7,330 bases of DNA, taken from positions 1 to 7,330 of the forward strand of contig CAZKDV010000109.1 of NCBI GenBank assembly GCA_964551645.1, written 5' to 3'. The notes under the pieces are model-generated. The model was given only the letters and a program-made list of their open reading frames with translations. It ran no database searches and was not told the origin of the DNA. Shown piece after piece: positions 7,130 to 7,330 of this stretch. The translations under genes and the position numbers were made by a program. Source of the stretch: CAZKDV01 sp964551645 (GTDB lineage: Bacteria; Bacteroidota; Bacteroidia; Bacteroidales; DTU049). Each line of letters begins with the position of its first letter. Position 1 is the first letter of the stretch.

Positions 7130-7271
7130 TCTCGGTGGCGAATATCATTACAATAAATCTTTAAGCGGATTTATTCAATTTAATAATATTACTACTCAAC
7201 GATATACATATTGGCATAATTACCCAAGCTATCGCTTAAATGTTTTATTAGGTGCTACATATTCATTTTAA
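7077..7271 (+). pseudogene. Frame-displaced C-terminal end of the barrel protein
   Basis: This frame is not a separate gene. From about 7107 it encodes KLSPIWDFSLGGEYHYN and then KSLSGFIQFNNITTQRY, ending in LLGATYSF and a TAA. That is a classic last hairpin of a Bacteroidetes outer-membrane barrel, with the C-terminal aromatic residue recognised by the BAM assembly machinery. The ATG at 7077 is incidental. This frame is closed by a TAA at 7071-7073, and the upstream barrel frame is closed by TAG at 7127-7129, so the shift must lie between 7074 and 7126. One base too many in AAAA (7103-7106) gives the smoothest join, YAIIDKLSPIWDF. It could be a sequencing error or a true recent mutation; the absence of any other lesion favours error. 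Confidence 0.85.
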
Positions 7272-7273
7272 TA

Positions 7274-7292
7274 GTTTCCAACTATTGGAAAC
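7274..7292. terminator. Hairpin just after the barrel gene
   Basis: A perfect 8-bp stem, GTTTCCAA (7274-7281) and TTGGAAAC (7285-7292), with loop CTA, begins two bases after the barrel stop. The position fits transcript ending or 3'-end protection for the TPR-barrel unit. There is no T-run after it on the plus strand, whereas on the minus strand it is followed by TATTAAAATG, so it is not a textbook terminator. It may instead belong to a family of short palindromic repeats. Confidence 0.45.
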
Positions 7293-7303
7293 CTCCTACC
7301 CTT

Positions 7304-7319
7304 TCCAAATGCTTTTGGA
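7304..7319. repeat. Second small hairpin sharing the TTTCCAA motif
   Basis: TCCAAA (7304-7309) and TTTGGA (7314-7319) form a 6-bp stem with loop TGCT. Its left arm, in CTTTCCAAA, repeats the TTTCCAA block of the hairpin at 7274-7292, so the two look like degenerate tandem copies of one palindromic unit. The window ends 11 bases later, so any further copies cannot be seen. Confidence 0.3.
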
Positions 7320-7330
7320 GAAACTCTTAA

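Noticed and set aside
7095..7130. Programmed ribosomal frameshifting in the barrel gene
   Set aside because: No slippery heptamer with a following structure is evident, and barrel proteins of this type are not known to use it; a sequence error or plain mutation is simpler.

Overview
The window looks like a draft-assembly piece of an AT-rich Bacteroidetes genome, probably from the Bacteroidales/Flavobacteriia side. The evidence is promoter boxes of the Bacteroidetes type (TTTG, 18-base spacer, TAnnTTTG), starts without clear Shine-Dalgarno sequences, a long-type IspG with an extra domain, and a TPR protein followed by an outer-membrane barrel of a kind I associate with that phylum. A run of ten N at 4606-4615 shows the sequence is scaffolded.

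Layout, left to right. Bases 3-152 are the C-terminal end of a GNAT acetyltransferase whose start lies outside the window. Bases 153-300 hold no convincing gene but resemble a dispersed Bacteroidetes intergenic repeat. Bases 301-429 show nothing I can name beyond one short hairpin. A tRNA-Asn(GTT) lies on the minus strand at 468-541, with its own promoter (568-597) and terminator hairpin (430-460). Divergent from it, on the plus strand, is ispG (MEP isoprenoid pathway), whose real start is probably the ATG at 729. After a 130-base gap come a secreted TPR-repeat protein of about 1,000 residues (2422-5559) and, 34 bases later, a signal-peptide-bearing outer-membrane beta-barrel protein (5594-7271). 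The window ends in two small hairpins.

The TPR gene and the barrel gene read as one transcription unit and plausibly act together at the outer membrane, with the TPR solenoid in the periplasm serving a barrel above it. Their actual job cannot be read from the sequence. Both are damaged as given. The TPR gene has a gap flanked by a 6-base duplication, which looks like a failed contig join carrying about 41 bases of doubtful sequence. The barrel gene has a one-base frameshift, best placed at an AAAA run (7103-7106), that cuts off the final beta strands. Correcting it gives a clean 558-residue protein ending in the expected aromatic residue. ispG looks like an ordinary housekeeping gene, though its inserted middle domain is shorter than I expect for the long-type family.
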